A DNA stretch of 8,411 nt from JAUHWL01 sp964416385 (GTDB taxonomy: Bacteria; Bacteroidota; Bacteroidia; Flavobacteriales; Schleiferiaceae). How positions within the stretch are numbered: the stretch's first letter is position 1; every line of letters starts with the position of its first letter. The position numbers and the translations under genes were made by a program. The notes beneath the pieces were generated by a model that was not told where the DNA came from, did no database searches, and was given only the letters and a program-made list of their open reading frames with translations. The DNA lies in the NCBI GenBank assembly GCA_964416385.1, contig CAYQDW010000087.1, positions 1 to 8,411 on the forward strand, in the 5' to 3' direction. Shown piece by piece: positions 5,987-8,411 of the stretch.

Positions 5987-6892
5987 TTGGCTGAAAAATC
6001 TGATGTGTTTAATCAAAATCGAATATATCGTGTATTTCAGCTGATCAATTATTTAAGGTCTAAACCTGCAAAAACATCAAAAGCATTGGCAGCTCTTTTA
6101 GAGATTTCTGAACGTTCTGTATATCGGTACCTAGATTTGCTCATGCAGTTGGGTTTTGAAATTAAAAAATCTGAAGTAGGCCGTTTTTACATTGAATCTG
6201 ATACACAAGATCAAATTCCCTTTACACCCCAAGAAGTAGATTATTTAACCAAGCTCATTCAAACAGTGGGCAAACAAAGCGCATTGTCTCAAGCGGTACT
6301 TCAAAAAATAGGCAAGCATACACCGCACCAAGTTGCAGCGCGAAATAGTTATGATGCTAACATAGGACGTATCATAGACCAACTATCGCGCGCCATTCAA
6401 AGCAAGAAACAAGTGGTGCTTGTCAAATATTTCTCCGCCCGTAGTGAAACCATTTCTGACCGTTTGGTAGAACCGATGCAGTTTACTGATAACTATGAGG
6501 CGATATCGGCCTTTGAGGTGGCTACGCAACAAAATAAGTATTTCAATATTGAGCGCATATCAGAAGTAACACTTCTAGAAACGGCCATGCGTTTTGAATC
6601 TCAGCATGAATTTTACAAGCCTGACATTTTCGGATTTCAGGGAAAAGAAATGGATAAGGAGGTTGTAGTTGAAATGTCGCTTCGCGCGAGTCTGCTGCTC
6701 AAAGAGGAATATCCCATGTCTAGACCCTTTATAAAGCAGCTGCCTGGGGGTAATCGGTATATTTTCAATGCAAAAGTACAGGCTTATGAAGGCCCTGCAC
6801 GATTTGTAAAAGGCTTTGGCGATGAAGTAAAAGTGTTGGGTTCTCCCGGCTTTTTAGCCCATTTATCAAAAGAATCACATAACCGAGATTGA
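5987..6892 (+). CDS. WYL-domain transcriptional regulator
   Basis: This 301-aa protein has an N-terminal winged helix (about 12-70) with the recognition region ALLEISERSVYRYLDLLMQLG, of the HTH_11/DeoR-like kind. A middle WYL-type domain follows (about 135-205), and a C-terminal WCX-like part contains RPFIKQLPGGNRYIFNAKV and FVKGFGDEVKVLGSPGFL. WYL proteins usually bind DNA as dimers and sense nucleic acid or nucleotide ligands; many respond to DNA damage or control defence genes. In the WYL segment the name-giving Trp-Tyr-Leu is not kept: NYEAISAFEV is followed by KYFNIERISEV, which retains the downstream Arg-Ile. The frame opens after TGA 5978-5980, so the start is TTG 5987 or GTG 6005; no ATG is usable before the HTH. 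It is probably a core chromosomal gene rather than part of the hipBA block, but it could regulate neighbours. Confidence 0.85.
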   Translation: MAEKSDVFNQNRIYRVFQLINYLRSKPAKTSKALAALLEISERSVYRYLDLLMQLGFEIKKSEVGRFYIESDTQDQIPFTPQEVDYLTKLIQTVGKQSALSQAVLQKIGKHTPHQVAARNSYDANIGRIIDQLSRAIQSKKQVVLVKYFSARSETISDRLVEPMQFTDNYEAISAFEVATQQNKYFNIERISEVTLLETAMRFESQHEFYKPDIFGFQGKEMDKEVVVEMSLRASLLLKEEYPMSRPFIKQLPGGNRYIFNAKVQAYEGPARFVKGFGDEVKVLGSPGFLAHLSKESHNRD

Positions 6893-6916
6893 TAGAAAGT
6901 TATTTAAGTCTTCCAC

Positions 6917-6958
6917 AAAAAAAGCCCAGATCAATTAGTCTGGGCTTCCTTGTTTTGT
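6917..6958. terminator. Bidirectional intrinsic terminator between convergent genes
   Basis: AAGCCCAGA (6922-6930) and TCTGGGCTT (6939-6947) form a perfect 9-bp stem with an 8-nt loop. On the minus strand the stem runs directly into seven T's (A-run 6917-6923), a textbook terminator for the histone-like gene. On the + strand it is followed by CCTTGTTTTG, a looser T-rich tail serving the WYL gene, whose stop is 30 bp upstream of the stem. Confidence 0.85.
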
Positions 6959-6973
6959 ACGGAGTTGGTTGAA

Positions 6974-7141
6974 TTAACGCTTTTCCAATACGTCTTTACG
7001 AATGTCTTGTGCCATGTTCTTAAGATCTTGCATTCCTTTACGAATACGAGTTCCGGCAGCTTTGTTTCCTTTGTCGTAGAATTTCTGGAAATCACCTTCC
7101 ATACTAGCAACTAGTTCTGATAGTTTGTTGTAATGAGACAT
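6974..7141 (-). CDS. Small histone H1 (Hc1)-like DNA-binding protein, 55 aa
   Basis: The minus strand encodes a 55-residue protein starting MSHYNKLSELV and ending DVLEKR. It includes FQKFYDKGNKAAGTRIRKGM followed by QDLKNMAQDIRKD. It is rich in Lys and Arg, largely helical and has no membrane segment. This pattern, especially FYDKGNKAAGTR-(I/V)-RKGMQDLK, is what I know from the short Bacteroidota histone H1-like proteins (Hc1 family), thought to bind and compact nucleoid DNA. The ATG is at 7141-7139 and TAA at 6976-6974. A strong terminator follows 27 bp downstream. It is convergent with the WYL gene and divergent from the propeller gene, with 94 bp between the two starts. It is a complete gene of normal family length. 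The recognition comes from memory of the family; no search was run. Confidence 0.88.
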   Translation of the reverse strand: MSHYNKLSELVASMEGDFQKFYDKGNKAAGTRIRKGMQDLKNMAQDIRKDVLEKR

Positions 7142-7235
7142 AATGTATAAGGTTTAAACGATTATGCCACCGAAACTACTATTTAATGCTAAAAAATGAA
7201 CGTTTAGTCATAAAAAAATTAACAAACTTGTTCAC

Positions 7236-8309
7236 ATGAAAAGACAACACCTCTTATTTGCGTTGATAAGTCTCACCGTAATTGCAGCCGTTTTCTGGTA
7301 TAACTCTATGAAAAACAAGGAATTAATTAAAAATCACTTGGGTCAAGGTAAGCCTGTTTTGATGAAGTTATTTGCTGGAAAAACCACCCAGAGTTTTCGT
7401 GGAATTGACGCTATTAACGACTCTATAGTGTGGGTAAGTGGTAATTTAGGCACCTTCGGCAAGTCTTTAAACGGCGGAGAGCACTGGGTATTTGGTAAAA
7501 TCTCGGGTGCAGATAGCGTTGATTTTAGAGATATTCATCTTGTAAATGAACAAACAGCGGTTGTATTAGGCGTTGGCAATCCCACAGCACTTTATAAAAC
7601 AACAAATGGCGGAAATACATGGCACTTGGTATATTATACAGAAGATGAGCGCCAATTTTTTAATGCCTTTGATTTTTGGGCGGATGGAACAGGTATTGCT
7701 TTTGGTGATCCGATAAACAATCGCCTTGCGCTCTTAAAAACCAATGATTTTGGTGAAACTTGGGTTTTAGATACCACCTCAGGTCCACAAACGGTACCGG
7801 GCGAAGCTGGCTTTGCGGCAAGCGGAAGTAGCCTACGTTGTTATGGAGATAGTACTATATATATTGTATCTGGTGGTGCACGCTGCCAACTTTATGTTTC
7901 TGATAATCGCGGGGCGCAGTGGCGAAGCATAGCCTTGCCAATGGTTCAAGGTAACCCTTCTCAGGGCGGCTTTAGCTTGGTTGTACACGATAACGGTGTA
8001 TCCGTTGTGGGTGGCGATTACATAAACAATGAAGATACAACGGCTACGATAGTTACGGTAACCAATAATAATGAGATGCGTTTAGGTAAGGGGTTGCCTT
8101 ATCAAAGTACAGTGTGCGCAACACCTTCTGGGGCGTTGTTAAGTTTCGGTACAATGGGTGGTTACATATCTACCGATGGCGGTATGCACTGGCAACAATT
8201 TTCTGAAGATGCTATGCATGCACTTACAGTTTCAAAAAATGGCCAAAACATCTTTGCTACTGGTCCGCAGGGCCGCATAGGGCGGGTGGTTTTTAATGTG
8301 GATCAATAA
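7236..8309 (+). CDS. Membrane-anchored YCF48/BNR-repeat beta-propeller protein
   Basis: This 357-aa protein begins MKRQHLLFALISLTVIAAVFWYNS: a basic start and one hydrophobic segment (about 5-22), so it is exported or anchored by an uncleaved signal. There is no lipobox Cys. The rest is a beta-propeller with Asp-box/BNR-like turns at KSLNGGEHW (76-84), KTTNGGNTW (121-129), KTNDFGETW (168-176), VSDNRGAQW (221-229) and STDGGMHW (312-319). Such proteins belong to the YCF48-like group (related to the photosystem II assembly factor) and are often annotated as sialidase-like or oxidoreductase in Bacteroidota. No sialidase catalytic set is evident, so a binding or assembly role in the periplasm is more likely, but the substrate is unknown. 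It is transcribed away from the histone-like gene; no Shine-Dalgarno is seen, and a small AACAA-AC-TTGTT palindrome lies at about 7220-7231. It ends before a strong terminator. Confidence 0.85.
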   Translation: MKRQHLLFALISLTVIAAVFWYNSMKNKELIKNHLGQGKPVLMKLFAGKTTQSFRGIDAINDSIVWVSGNLGTFGKSLNGGEHWVFGKISGADSVDFRDIHLVNEQTAVVLGVGNPTALYKTTNGGNTWHLVYYTEDERQFFNAFDFWADGTGIAFGDPINNRLALLKTNDFGETWVLDTTSGPQTVPGEAGFAASGSSLRCYGDSTIYIVSGGARCQLYVSDNRGAQWRSIALPMVQGNPSQGGFSLVVHDNGVSVVGGDYINNEDTTATIVTVTNNNEMRLGKGLPYQSTVCATPSGALLSFGTMGGYISTDGGMHWQQFSEDAMHALTVSKNGQNIFATGPQGRIGRVVFNVDQ

Positions 8310-8356
8310 GAAGATCTCAATTTATGTTTATGCTACTTATTAAATATGTCAAATTA

Positions 8357-8392
8357 AAAAAGCTGCCACACCAAGAAACGTGGCAGCTTTTT
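8357..8392. terminator. Strong intrinsic terminator after the propeller gene
   Basis: Bases 8357-8369 pair with 8380-8392 in a 13-bp perfect stem (core GCTGCCAC / GTGGCAGC, ending in A's and T's) around a 10-nt loop. The run of T's is on the right and the run of A's on the left, so it can work in both directions. It starts 47 bp after the stop of the propeller gene. Nothing further is visible in the last 19 bases. Confidence 0.88.
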
Positions 8393-8411
8393 AATTTTGG
8401 TGCGGATTGTT

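Overview
The window looks like chromosomal DNA of a Bacteroidota (Bacteroidetes) bacterium. Start codons lack clear Shine-Dalgarno sequences. A good match to the Bacteroidota -7 promoter element (TAnnTTTG) precedes the hipBA-like pair. There is also a small histone H1 (Hc1)-like gene of the kind common in this phylum. No rRNA or marker gene is present, so the placement is an inference from style and gene content.

Left part, 1-5458: an accessory or defence-type block on the + strand. It opens with the 3' end of an unrecognised gene (to 137). Next comes a complete type I restriction R subunit, hsdR (265-3486), with intact nuclease and SF2 motor motifs; its hsdM and hsdS partners are not in the window and presumably lie to the left. 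After a 323-bp gap comes a two-gene HipBA-type toxin-antitoxin operon (3810-5458). It consists of an XRE-family antitoxin/repressor and a full-length HipA-type Ser/Thr kinase, joined by a one-base TAATG stop/start overlap. Copies of AGCATACA in both orientations surround the hipB promoter and are the best operator candidates.

Middle, 5459-5986: a 528-bp stretch with no confident gene but many inverted repeats. It holds a possible 44-residue single-helix membrane peptide, a strong minus-strand terminator, and just beyond that a short minus-strand reading-frame tail ending in FDDEIGL. The terminator plus tail look like the end of a gene whose body has been lost, so this is a plausible junction between the accessory block and the older chromosome.

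Right part, 5987-8411: ordinary chromosomal genes. These are a WYL-family transcriptional regulator with an 8-bp perfect inverted repeat directly in front of its start, a convergent 55-residue histone H1-like gene on the minus strand (too short for most ORF lists), and a divergent membrane-anchored YCF48/BNR beta-propeller protein. The convergent pair is separated by a bidirectional terminator, and a strong terminator follows the propeller gene.

I see no wholly new multi-gene system. The points most worth following are the hipBA operator array, the truncated-gene junction near 5950, the WYL operator, and the small hydrophobic ORF in the gap.
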